64,000 nt of DNA from Notamacropus eugenii (lineage: Eukaryota; Chordata; Mammalia; Diprotodontia; Macropodidae). The stretch covers positions 28,874,903 to 28,938,902 of the forward strand of contig NC_092878.1 in the NCBI RefSeq assembly GCF_028372415.1, written 5' to 3'. The position numbers were made by a program, and so were the translations under genes. A model generated the notes under the pieces. The model made no database searches. It had not been told where the DNA came from and saw only the letters and a program-made list of their open reading frames with translations. Shown piece after piece: positions 12,471-22,079 of this stretch (the stretch's first letter is position 1; each line of letters opens with the position of its first letter).

Positions 12471-12632
12471 ATTTTGAGCTAGAAAATTGTTTTACTCCAT
12501 CTTTTTGTGGATTCCATAACTCCAAAATTCTTTTAGAACTTAATGTTGTTTCCAAAAGAAGATAGGGAGAGCTCAGGCAACTTCCTGGTTTCTCTATACT
12601 ATATTGACTCTGCCCCCTCAGCTGAGAATTTT

Positions 12633-13825
12633 CATATTTTACTGGAAAAAATGAGGCCATTCACCAAGAACTCCCTCTTCTCCCCTTCTTCTCATCTCAC
12701 TCATAACTTCTGCCATTATCTCCTCTTTTAATCCTATTTCACAGGAAGAGGTGGCCCTTCTTGCCACACCAAACTCTCTTCCTGCATAGGTGGTCCCATT
12801 CTATTCCAGCAGATTGCTACCTTTGCCTTCCCTACTCTCACTTGTCTTTAATCCCTGCCTTGGGCTACTTCCCCAATGCACCATCCAGCTGCCCCCAATA
12901 GGTTCTCCACTTCCTCTCTTTTCACTCTCTTCTTAATTGTCTCCAATCTGACTTTTGACCTTATCTTTTGACCTGCTCTTTCCAAAGTTACCACTGATCT
13001 CTTAATTGCTAAATCCAATGATCTTTTCTCATTCTTTAACCTTCTTGACCTTTCTGAAGCCTTTGACGTTGTTAAACATCCTTTTTTTCTTTTTATTCTT
13101 TATATCCTTTATATTTTCTTCTCTTTGTCATCCTCCTAAACCACAGGCTTAAAACCTGGGTGTCACCTTCTACTCCTTATTATGATTCACTCTCAGTTCC
13201 CAATTCATTGTCAAGACTTGTTGATTTCACCTTTGCAACATCTCTCAAATATGCCCCCTTCTCTATTCTAATGCTTCTACCACCTCAGTGCAATCCCTCA
13301 TCTTCTCACATCTGGATTTTTGCTGTAACCTGCTCATTGGTCTACCTACTACAAGTCTCTTCACACTCCAACCCATCCTCCATTCAACCACCAAAGTGAT
13401 TTTCCTAAAGCAGAGATCTGACCATGTTACATCCCTCCCCCCCCCCCACACTCACTCACTCAATAAATTCCAGTGGCTTCCTATCATCTCCAGAATCAAT
13501 TATCTGTTTGGCATCGAAAGTCCTTCATAACCTAGTCCTCCCCACCTTTCCAATCTTCTTACATCTTCTATCCCACCACCCACAATACTTTTTGATCCAG
13601 TGACACTAGCCTCCTTCCTTTTCCTTGAACAAGGTACTCCATCTCTTAGTTCCAGGCATTCTCTTTGGTTGTCTGCCTTCCCTGGGGACGCTCTCCCTCC
13701 TCATATCTACCTCTTGGTACCCCTATCTTCCTTCAAGTCCCGCTAAAATCCTATCTTCTGTAGGCAGCCTTTCCCAATCCCCCTTAATTCTAATGGCTTT
13801 CCTTTGATTATTTCCTATTTATCAG
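12633..13825 (+). repeat. L2 LINE ORF2 fragment, right piece of the split copy
   Basis: Continues the L2 left at 8757. Landmarks of L2 ORF2 are a 'GAGGCCATTCACCAAGAAC' segment, GAAGAGGTGGCCCTTCTTG, the degraded L2 reverse-transcriptase text around 13000-13080 ('GCCTTTGACGTTGTTAAACA', the A-F-D-x-V motif region) and the late ORF2 text at 13390-13500 ('AGATCTGACCATGTTAC'). Stops and frameshifts throughout. Confidence 0.8.
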
Positions 13826-13844
13826 GTATATGTGCAATCCCAGT

Positions 13845-14700
13845 GCCAAAGTCTATTGGTATGGCACTTTTTCCTTATTGGTGGAGATCAATGTCCTATG
13901 TCTGTGTCAGGATCAGAGCAGAGTTGGCCAGAATGGAAGAGAGGGGAGCTACTTAGTTCTGGCCCAGTTGTCCTGTTCTCTTCAAGATTTCAAGTTGCTT
14001 CAGGTGATTTGGTTTTCCATCTTCAAGAGGGAAGATAGAAGAGGACAACATCATTTCAGGTTTCTGAAGGAAAGGATTCTGGACAGACATGAGAGGAGCT
14101 GGTAATCTCAATTATTATCCTGTTCCCAGCTTTCTACTCTACAGACTTTGGGGACTTTCCTCTTGAGTGAGATCTAGGACTCTTGGTTGAACTGAATTAT
14201 CTTTCTTCCAGTGGGAGAACTTCTACACCCTATATTGACTGATATATATTCTCCTATGTATATTTCCTTTGATTTCTGTTTTGCTATTTGAATAAATGGG
14301 TTTCTTTGCTATTTTGTATGTGTGTTCATTACAGAACTGGTAGTTGGAGGGAAAGGAGTCAAGCCTTGGATGTAGAACTTAGGGTCCTCCTGCTCTCTCC
14401 AATAAGTAAATTTAGAAATTATTTTGAACCTGAAACTCACATCCCTTAGATTAATGACATTTAAGGGAGTAGTTAGATATAATTCTAGCCAATTACTCAA
14501 TCTCTCTGAGGAGAGCAAAATGGCTGCCTCTGGTCCCCAACTTCCTGCTTTCCCTTCTGGTAAGAATTAAAGTCTTCCTTATAGAAGGGATAGGTGGAAA
14601 AAAGACTAGAGATGCCTATTCTGCCTCCCTTCAAGCCACATAGTGATACTCCCCTCATCTCTCCCCATCCCCAACCATGTTATATAGGGGGACAAGTAGG
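13845..14700 (+). repeat. LTR-like or other insertion within the L2
   Basis: The L2 3' region is interrupted here and picks up near 14700 ('CATAGTTGTTTGTATGTTGTCTACCCCATTAGA'-type text, in two parts). The insert has a polyadenylation signal AATAAA at 14291-14296 followed by a T-rich tract, as in an LTR R/U5 region, but no protein-coding internal region. Edges are approximate. Confidence 0.3.
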
Positions 14701-15630
14701 TCTTGTCACATATAGCTTTTTCATACATAGTTGTTTGTATGTTGTCTACCCCATTAGATTTTGAGCATGATGAAGGCTCAGGAAAGATAGAGGAACCCCA
14801 AGACTGGAGTTCCCTATGTGGATCGCCTGGAAAAGAGTTTCATAGACTCAAGTATTTTTAAGGTCAAGGTGATAAAAATTTATTATGCTTTTCAGTAGGG
14901 AACCTGCAACATTAGAGGATACAGTTAAGTTTATATAGGATATTTTATAGTAAAGCATGTGCTGAGTGTGATGACTAGGTGATTTAGGGTAGGATTAGGG
15001 AGTGGTTAAGGAGTGGTTAATTCTTAAAGGAAATTGCACTTTTAGTATCTACTGGACAGCTATTTCACCCAAAGTTCATCAAGAAATCGTCTGGGGGGGA
15101 GGGTGCTACATGTAAGTGTGGTTTCAGACCTGAAATGTCACTAAGTCAACTAATGGTCAGGACTGGCTAAGTAATACCAGGCTGCTGTTATCAATGTCTT
15201 GTTAGATAAGATGAATGTAAGGGAGTATACGTATGTCTAAGTCTAGGATACATATAATTGGTCAGTGAGTGGTAAACGTTGTTATGACCCAGTGCACAGC
15301 CAGTTCAGCCAGTACACAGCTGGTTCACACTAATAAATTCTATATGTGCAGCTGGCTACTGTATCAGGAAGGGAGATAACTGTTGTTGCTGGGGCAGGTT
15401 TTGTCCTTGGGCTGCGGAGAAACTGCCTGGGATAGTGTTTTGAGACTAGGGAGAAGTGTGATTTTTAAAGAGAAATGTGATTTTAGAATTGGGGCCCAAA
15501 CACATGCACCCAAGCACCCCATCAAGCACCTTGAGAATAGTGACTGTTTTTTGCCTTTCTTTGTATCTCCAATGCTTAGCATAGTGCCTGTGCATAAATA
15601 GGCATAATAAGTACTTATATACTGACTGAA
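14700..15630 (+). repeat. L2 3' end, split by a second insertion
   Basis: L2 3' UTR text stops near 14770 (TTTTGAGCATGATGAAGG) and resumes near 15526 with CCTTGAGAATAGTGACTG, CTTTGTATCTCCAATGCTTAGC and the terminal TGACTGA repeat. The stretch 14775-15520 between them is an unclassified insertion; it includes a CAGTTCAGCCAGTACACAGC direct repeat near 15300. Confidence 0.55.
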
Positions 15631-15639
15631 CACAGGTTG

Positions 15640-17160
15640 ATGTCAGGAACTTCAAAGAAAGGAGGGACTTAAAAGGAAGGAACTATAAAAGCAGAGTCTT
15701 AAGGTCAAGGAGTAAATCTGGGCCTTGATCCTTGCAAATGTGAACTGGCAATTTGATGGGAAAAGGGTTGACTCTCAAGATGAAAATACCTCCCCCTTTT
15801 TACATATTATCCCATTATTCCCTGCCTTCATTTGTCACAATGCAAGTTCAGATTACAGAACTAATAATTCTGCTCTCATCTTTTCCCCCTCCAGTGCAGT
15901 AATTAGACCAACATTGAGCAAAACTAACCAATACATCAGCCAAATGACAGCATCTACAATATGCCATGCCCATTGTCACCCACTTCTGCAAAGGGAGGAA
16001 AGTGCATTTTATTTTCATTTCTTCTTCAAGGGAGATCTTGTCCACTTTAATGACAGAGGTATTGTTTTATTTTGCTCTGCTTGTTCTTGTTTACATTTTT
16101 GTAATCAATAAAATTCCCTCTTGAGAAGCCTCAAACCCTTAGGGTAGTACTATAGGTACCACCTAGTAATACTTAGATAGGCCTCATATGCCTTTCTCTT
16201 CTGAGGGAGTTTGAACCTTGTATGCAGTTCATATTTACAACCTAACCAAATTGGCCAGTCATCCTCAACGAGGTGTTTGTGGGTCAACAAATACCTAGGC
16301 CAGGAATAATACTTGCCCCCAATGGGAGTGCCATCAAACCTATCAAGGAAATATAACCAAAGTCTCAAGGAATGGCCTCATTTTTTAACTTTGTCCAGGC
16401 TTACTCCTTGGTCATATGTATATAATAGATATTCATGAAGTTCCTGTTGTTTGTAAGGTACTGTGCTAATTTATAGGTTAGTATATAGACCTTGATTGTG
16501 TGGATTTGCTTCTGGGTCTCTGCACAAGAAGTGGAAATTGGCAGTATGGAAGACAGAGAGCTGCAGTAGCGGCAAGTGCCAGGTGAAGAGGAGGGAAGAG
16601 ATTGCATGGTCCTAGGAAGTATAGGTATAGGTAGCTTAGCTCTTCCCTGGCACTGTTCCTGGAGGTCTGTTTTGGAAGACAGAGTGGCAGCAGGTGGTAT
16701 GGGTGAAAAGTGACTACATGGTCTCAGGAAGTGTTGAATCCTTTACTGAGCCTTGCTTTGGACATGCCTTCCATGTGCAAGGCGCTGTGCCAAGATTAAT
16801 TTGAGGAGGGAAAAGTTAATGAGAGAGTACTGTCAGAGGATAAACACCTTCTTTGTCCGTTTTACAGAATGTGGAGCCCAACTTAACATTAAACTCTCAT
16901 CAAAACAGGAGGGCCACAGAATGACTTTTCTCTGTACAAACTAGAGATCTTTTTCTCTATTTTTGTGGGACCTTATCAGGGGATATCATTCTGCTAAATT
17001 CTGAAATCTTTCATGACCTCTTAAATTCTTTCCCCAAAACAAACTAACAAAAACCTAGGGCTTAAGGTGTAGTGTAAAATACAGTCAAATTTGGATGACA
17101 AGAGTGTTTTTTTGAAATCTTGCTTTGGAAGGCCAATGTAATCTCAGGGGATTCATTGAG
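15640..17160. other. Mostly unclassified sequence with a small direct duplication
   Basis: No exon or known repeat is recognised. A short duplicated unit, TGGAAGACAGAG...CATGGTC(C)T(A/C)AGGAAGT, occurs at about 16542-16621 and again at about 16672-16731, diverged. The 128-residue frame at 15725-16111 has no recognisable domain or coding look and I take it as chance. Confidence 0.4.
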
Positions 17161-17640
17161 AGGCATTAGTCTTCAAGACTGGGGATATGGTAGTTCCATT
17201 GTACTCTGTCTTGGTCAGACAGCATTTGAAATTGGGCACCATATTTTAGGAAAGATAAATTAATATGAGGCCATAAGTATGGAGAAGAGCCTCCAGTGTA
17301 TGAAAGGTCTGGGAAACTATTAGTCAGAAGAAGATAACATTTAGAAATGACCTGATAGTTATTCATTTCAAGGATATCTAGAAGGCTGTTATATAGAAGA
17401 GAGATTATATTTGTTCCACTTGATGCCACAGGGAAGAACTAGAGGCAATAGGTGAATTGCAAAGAGTCAAATTTAGACTTGAAATGAGGAAAAATTTCCT
17501 AATAATTAGATATTTCACCAAAAGGTGAAAGGGTTATATCATTGGCTCACATTGAGGCACACAAACAAAGTCTGGATGACCACATCTTAAGTATGTTGTT
17601 GAGGGGGTTTTGGTTCAAAAACTGGTTGGACCTGGTGAAC
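17160..17640 (+). repeat. L3/CR1-type LINE 3' fragment
   Basis: Matches the layout of the copy at 62830-63660: 'TTTGAAATTGGGCACCATATTTTAGGAA', 'TAGACTTGAAATGAGGAAAAATTTCC', 'AGTCTGGATGACCACAT'. These are the late ORF2 and 3' end of CR1-clade LINEs. It is decayed. Confidence 0.65.
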
Positions 17641-18190
17641 GGTGAATTAGGAAATGAAGCAATTTATAGTCTTAGAGAAGTCCCTGGGCAGTAATTTAGA
17701 GGCTGAGTTACTTGCCCGAGACTAGTATGTGTCAAGAAGCAGGATCTGAATCTAGGATTTTCTAGTTTCAAGGGTGGCCTTGCTTTGTAGGCATCAAGAC
17801 GCTTGCCAAATTAAATAATGTTAAAATTTAATGAGTTCTCTTTCTCAGGGATGGTTGTAGTTTCTATTTTTAGTCACTATTACTTTGCCCTTAGGTTACA
17901 AATATATTTATATATTTGATTCTAATAAGAAAATTTTAATTCTCAGACTATTCTCAAAGTAAAGAAAAAACTAAAAAAGATTTTTAAAAATTTCTAAAAG
18001 GTCACCTGTAGGAAAAGAATCCTACAATTAACTTACATGTATATGTGACTTAAAATGTAGATCCCATCCTATAGGATATAAAGTGTAAATATATAAACAC
18101 AGCATCTAGCCCACAGTGTATTCTCAAATATTAAAGCAATTGTATTCATATTTATAATTTTGAAATGATAAGATTTTTCTCCTTAGTGTT
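17640..18190. other. MIR-like scrap and AT-rich sequence
   Basis: 17690-17765 contains 'GAGGCTGAGTTACTTGCCCGAGACTAGTATG' and 'AGGATCTGAATCTAGGATTT', which is MIR core and B-box-side text. From 17800 to 18190 the sequence is AT-rich with nothing recognised. Confidence 0.4.
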
Positions 18191-18194
18191 CCTG

Positions 18195-19060
18195 TGGCAA
18201 ATCAGTCAACAAGCATTTCTGAAGCACTGTGTTAAGATCTGGGGATACAAAGAAAGGCAAATACTGGTACCTGCCTTCAAGGAGCTGACCATCTAATGGG
18301 GAAATAACATTAAAACAACTACATAAAAGATAAAATAAATAGATTATATATACATATACACACAGAGAATGATTGGAAAATAATCTCAGAGGGAAGTGTG
18401 TATGTAGGCAAAAGGCCCACCTAGAAAGACCTCTTCAGTGGGTGAAATTTGAGCTGAGATTTGAAGGAAAGTAGGAGAAGATAAGAAGGGAGAATATTAC
18501 AAAGATAGGGAAGTCAGCTACTGAAAAGGCACAATCCAGAGATGGAGAGTCCTGTTTGATGAACAGTGGTCAGTATTGCTGGATCATATAGTATATGAAA
18601 GGGAAAGTGTAAGAACATTACAAAGGGAGAAAGAGATCATATTATGAAGGCCTCTTAAAGGAAAACATGAAATTTTATATTTTGAGGTAATGGAGAGTCA
18701 CTGGAGTTTATTTGCTTATTTTGAGTGGGTGTTGTGTTTGAAATGGTCAGACTTGCACTTCATTAGGAAAATCACTTTGACATTTCAGTGGAGGATGGAT
18801 TAGAGCCAATTTAATTCAATAAACATTTATTAAGCACCTACTATGTTCCAGGCACTGTGCTAAATTCTGGGGATGCAAAAAGCAGCAAAAGACAGTGACT
18901 ACTCTAAAGGAGCTTACAATATAATGTAGGAGACATGCAAACAAATATATACAAAGCAAGCTATGAACAGATAAATAGGAAGAAATCGATGGAGGGAAAG
19001 CATTGGAATTAAAGAGGGGGTTTAGGGAAGGCTTCCTGTGAGAGGCAGGATTTTTGTTCA
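18195..19060 (+). repeat. Family B repeat, two adjacent pieces
   Basis: The first piece (18195-18800) starts with AAGCATTTCTGAAGCACTGTG, continues with GGGGATACAAAGAAAGGCAAA and GGAGCTGACCATCTAATGGG, and ends with AAAATCACTTTGACATTTCAGTGGAGGATGG. A second start (TTATTAAGCACCTACTATG, near 18828) begins another copy running to about 19050. Confidence 0.65.
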
Positions 19061-19250
19061 TTGTTTGCCCTTGGTTCTTGAAGAAGACACACCTAAGGAA
19101 GGTGATGTCATGACTTGCAAGTGAATTGGATTTAAGTGAGAGAGGGCTGTGCAAAGTCACCAAAAAAATTGCCTTTTTGAGCTAAAGTCTTTCCCAGGTC
19201 TCAGTTTTACTGAGGCAATGTCCATTCAATGATTAAAGCTGGGTAAGAAA
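19060..19250 (-). repeat. Family A repeat fragment
   Basis: CTTGGTTCTTGAAGAAGACA, GGTGATGTCATGACTTGCAAG and GAGAGGGCTGTGCAAAGTCAC place this fragment in family A. Confidence 0.65.
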
Positions 19251-19304
19251 TGAAGAAAAGAACAGCTTTTTCAACCTAGTCAAAAAATTACATATATATT
19301 TTTT

Positions 19305-19342
19305 ATGTGCGTGTGCACGCGCGCACACACACACACACACAA
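19305..19342. repeat. (CA)n with CG-alternating start
   Basis: A short GTGTGCACGCGCGCACAC tract merges into a CA run. Alternating purine-pyrimidine sequence of this kind can adopt Z-DNA. Confidence 0.85.
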
Positions 19343-19624
19343 TCAGTTTAGAAATTAGGAAGCACATCTGGGAGGGAACTGAAGGTTAGTTGATCTAGGC
19401 CCTTCCCCAAAATGGAGGAAGCAGGAGGAGCTACATATTAGAAAGATACTGGTATGGTAGAGGGATATTCTAGGGTGAGGAAGCCTCAGTTGCTGAGAAA
19501 GGATTCAAGGTGAGATTTTAGTCAGGCCATGGTTTTTAAGTCTATTAAGTTAGAATCACAGCCAGGAGGAGAATAAAAGTTGATTTAAAAAAAAAAAACA
19601 ACAGATAAATACTGCAATTTTTTT

Positions 19625-20285
19625 TAAAAATATCTTTGGGAAACAGACCTAATAATGGTATTGCTGAGTCAAAGGTATGCTGTTTCATAGTCCTTTGTTC
19701 CTAGTTCCAAATTACTCTCCAGAATGGTTGGATCAGTTCACAACTCCACCAACAGAGCTATTTAGTGTCCCAATTTTCCCACATCCCCATCTAATGTGTC
19801 ATTTTCCTTTTCTGTCATATTAGTTTAGATTTGTTTTAATTTACATTTTTCTAATCAATAGTGATTTAGAGCATTTTTTTTATATGAATACCAATAGCTT
19901 TGTTTTCTTCCTCTGAAAACTGCCTGTTCATATCCTTTGGCCATTTATCATTTGGGGAATGCTTTGTATTCTTATAAACTTGACTTAGTTCTCTATGTAT
20001 TTGAGAAATGAGTTCTTTATCAGAGAAAATTGCTCTAAAAATTTTTTTACTGTTATGATTACTATGTATTTCCTTCTATTCGTTTCCCCCATTTACCCTC
20101 TCTCTCTCTCCTTTCACTTTACCCACCCTCAAGTGTTTTACTTCTGACCACTGCCTCCCTCAATCCAATCTCCCTTCTATCAGCACCCCCTCTTCTTGTC
20201 TTATCTCCTTCCCTTCTACTACTCTGTAGGATAAGATAGATTTTTTATACCCCACTGGGTATGTATACTATTCCCCAGGTGAGAG
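19625..20285 (-). repeat. L1 ORF2 C-terminal fragment joined to L1/HAL1 3' sequence
   Basis: 19640-20045 is L1 ORF2 in reverse: 'AATGGTTGGATCAGTTCACA', 'TCCACCAACAGAG', 'AATCAATAGTGATTTAGAGCA', 'TTTATCATTTGGGGAATG'. At 20045 it switches to text also found at 9960-10200 ('TTATGATTACTATGTATTTCC', 'TAGGATAAGATAGAT'). Non-coding. Confidence 0.7.
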
Positions 20286-20289
20286 TTTT

Positions 20290-20545
20290 GTTTTGTTTAT
20301 TTTTCTGGGTGAGGGACACGTGGGCATGTTTCTAGGCAAAGAGCCAGTAAAGATGAAATTGAAAATAAGTGAGAGAGTGAGGATGAGAAAGGGGGCAGTC
20401 TGTTGAAGGAGATAGGATGGAATGGGATCACTTGAACAAGTGGAGAGGTTAGTCTTGGTAAGGAGTAACACCAAAGAGACTAGAGGCAGGGAGATAACCA
20501 GAAAACAATAGTCCAAGCATGAAGTGATAAATATGTAGCAGGGTG
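20290..20545 (-). repeat. Family B repeat, minus orientation
   Basis: Reverse complement gives the family's 'CCAGTAAAGATGAAA' and 'GTCTTGGTAAGGAG' region seen in other orientation at 3600-3800. The 82-residue minus frame here is a by-product. Confidence 0.45.
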
Positions 20546-20789
20546 GGGTGGGAAATTGTGGAAATTGCTTTGCATATTACATTATTAATCGGATCACTTG
20601 TTATATATTATGCTGTATCACAGCATATATATGACAACATTATTTATCATATTGTAAAATACGTAATGTGTTTACTTAGAATCCTAAGAGCATTGATTCG
20701 CAGCTAGAAGAGTCCTCAGAGGTCACCTAGCTCAAGGTCACCTCACTTTACAATTCTGTATACAAGTTGCAACATAATTTCCTTCACTT

Positions 20790-20872
20790 CAGGGACTGGG
20801 TTGTTTTTGTTTTATCTTCAATCTCTTCAGCACAATGTCTGGCTCGCTAATTAAATACTTGTCGAATTGTTA
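20790..20872 (+). repeat. L2 3' end scrap
   Basis: TTCAGGGACTGGGTTGTTTTTG, then a 'CAGCACAATGTCTGGC' and TTAAATACTTGTCGAATTG give the L2 3' terminal order of text. It lies just upstream of the SNAP23 promoter; a MIR-like scrap lies at 20690-20760. Confidence 0.6.
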
Positions 20873-21129
20873 CCAAACCTAGATTTGTGGTTTTTTAGAT
20901 CTCAGTTGCACCTACATCTGGTTTCACCAAACGCTGGGGAAAAAAGAAACAGAGCTACAGTAGCATGGGAATCCCACCTCTTCCAAAACAACCCAGAACT
21001 AATTGGCCAACTGCGAAGCAAGAAGGGTTAAACCTCCCTCTCCTGTACGCTGATTGGCTTGTAGCTCCAGGGGCGTGTTCTGGGCCGTATTGGGCGAAAT
21101 GCGCAGGCGCCTGCTGGGGCCAGGGTAGG

Positions 21130-21243
21130 GGAATGTGGGGATTTCTGAGTACGCATGCGTCAGAGAGACCCAGCCCTGGTTCTTATCTTTGGCCAAGTCC
21201 GGGTTGTGGAGGATTGGTAGGGGAAGGACTGCGAAGTCTCAGG
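21130..21243 (+). other. SNAP23: SNAP23 probable noncoding exon 1
   Basis: A consensus splice donor GTGAGT lies at 21244-21249, after an exon end reading TCTCAGG. It sits at the expected place, downstream of the NRF1/CCAAT cluster. The next SNAP23 exon, at 62155, begins in 5' UTR, so exon 1 must be noncoding, as it is in other mammals. The 5' end given is a guess because the transcription start cannot be read from sequence. Confidence 0.6.
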
Positions 21244-21367
21244 GTGAGTTGTGAGGGCCCCGGGGCCGGGCCGGGACCGGGGCAGCTGCCGGGCGAGGTT
21301 CTGGGCGAGGAGGAGCTGCGCGTGACTTCCAAAAAAATGGTGGAGAGGCGGCTGAGCGAAGAAAAAT

Positions 21368-21480
21368 GAAGGGGGAGAGGCGCCGGCGCGGAGGGGGAGG
21401 GGGAAGAAAGACACGGGGGGAGGGGGAGGATACGGGGGGAGGGGAAGACACGGGGGGGAGGGGGAGGGCAGGGAAGTAGC
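21368..21480 (+). other. G-rich tract at the start of SNAP23 intron 1
   Basis: Repeated GGGGGAGG-type runs, with many G-tracts of 4-7 separated by one to ten bases, satisfy the G-quadruplex pattern several times over on the plus (transcribed-sense) strand. It contains three near-copies of a GA(C/T)ACGGGGGGAG unit at about 21410, 21430 and 21448, so it is also a small tandem array. Confidence 0.8.
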
Positions 21481-21629
21481 GGGGGCGGGGAGCGTCTGTC
21501 CGTCCTCGTCTGTGCCTGGCCTGGGAGGAGGGTGTGACGGTGGGAACCCCTCTAGTGGGTAAGGGAAGCAGGAAAGGGGGTGTGTGTGTGGTGGGCATGG
21601 GGATGGGATATGTGTGTGCCCACCTTGTA

Positions 21630-22075
21630 GTGCAAGGATGCGCTCCTGGGCAGCGAGCGTGTGTAAGTGTGTGTGTATGGGTATGTGTGTGTATACACAC
21701 ACAGTGTGAAGATACACTCATGGGCAGTAGTAGTGTGCCCCCTTCTTAAGTGTGTGTGTATGGGTATGTGTGTGTATACACACACAGTGTGAAGATACAC
21801 TCATGGGCAGTAGTAGTGTGCCCCCTTCTTAAGTGTGTGTGTATGGGTATGTGTGTGTATACACACACAGTGTGAAGATACACTCACAGGCAGTGAGTGT
21901 ATGTGTGTATATGTAGTTAAGTGTGTGTATATGTAGGTATGTGTATGTGTGTACACACAGTGTGAAGATACACTCATGGGCAGTAGTAGTGTGCCCCCTT
22001 CTTAAGTGTGTGTATATGTAGGTATGTGTGTGTATACACAAACAGTGTGAAGATACACTCATAGGCAATAGTATA
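21630..22075 (+). repeat. Minisatellite with units of about 83-90 bp
   Basis: The marker GTGTGAAGATACACTCA starts at 21704, 21787, 21870, 21960 and 22045, giving spacings of 83, 83, 90 and 85 bp. A diverged leading unit starts near 21630. Each unit has a TGTGTATACACACA-type palindrome, then the marker, GGCAGTAGTAG and usually GTGCCCCCTTCTTAAG. The first three units are nearly identical. Minus-strand His-Thr-rich frames across it are artefacts. Confidence 0.95.
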
Positions 22076-22079
22076 TATC

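Larger units (their letters stand above)
8758..12616 (-). mobile_element. L1/HAL1-type insertion within L2, bracketed by a 16-bp direct repeat
   Basis: CTCAGCTGAGAATTTT occurs at 8742-8757 and 12617-12632, as expected of a target-site duplication. The left edge starts with a T-rich tract and an L1 3' end in minus orientation (8758-9292: 3' UTR plus the last part of ORF2). ORF1-type sequence in minus orientation follows at about 10340-11250 and 5'-UTR-like sequence at about 11280-11470 and 11940-12150 and 12470-12616. Family A repeats (9315-9700, 12150-12470) and an LTR-like block (11470-11940) interrupt it. Nearly all of ORF2 is missing, so this is either a HAL1-like element sharing an L1 3' end or an internally deleted L1. 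Confidence 0.6.
20990..21520 (+). promoter_or_regulatory. SNAP23: SNAP23 CpG-island promoter
   Basis: A CpG-rich block precedes the noncoding exon 1. It carries inverted CCAAT boxes (ATTGG within CTAATTGGCC near 21000 and GCTGATTGGC at 21049-21058), an NRF1-like site TGCGCAGGCGCC at 21100-21111 and a palindrome ACGCATGCGT at 21151-21160. No TATA box is evident, which fits a housekeeping-type promoter with dispersed starts. NRF1-like palindromes occur in both CpG islands, suggesting co-regulation with the divergent gene. The 134-residue frame at 20965-21369 spans promoter, exon and intron and is not a gene. Confidence 0.75.

Noticed and set aside
13845..14700. Complete endogenous retrovirus
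   Set aside because: Only an LTR-like polyadenylation context is seen; no internal gene, primer binding site or second LTR.
20965..21369. 134-residue frame across the SNAP23 promoter
   Set aside because: Crosses promoter, noncoding exon 1 and its splice donor. SNAP23 has its conserved start codon in exon 2, with an in-frame stop just upstream.
21160..22068. Minus-strand His/Thr/Tyr-rich frames
   Set aside because: They are translations of the minisatellite and GT runs; the frames shift with repeat unit and have no coding bias.
21630..22075. CRISPR-like array of direct repeats
   Set aside because: Units are contiguous tandem copies without distinct spacers, and this is a mammalian intron; it is a minisatellite.
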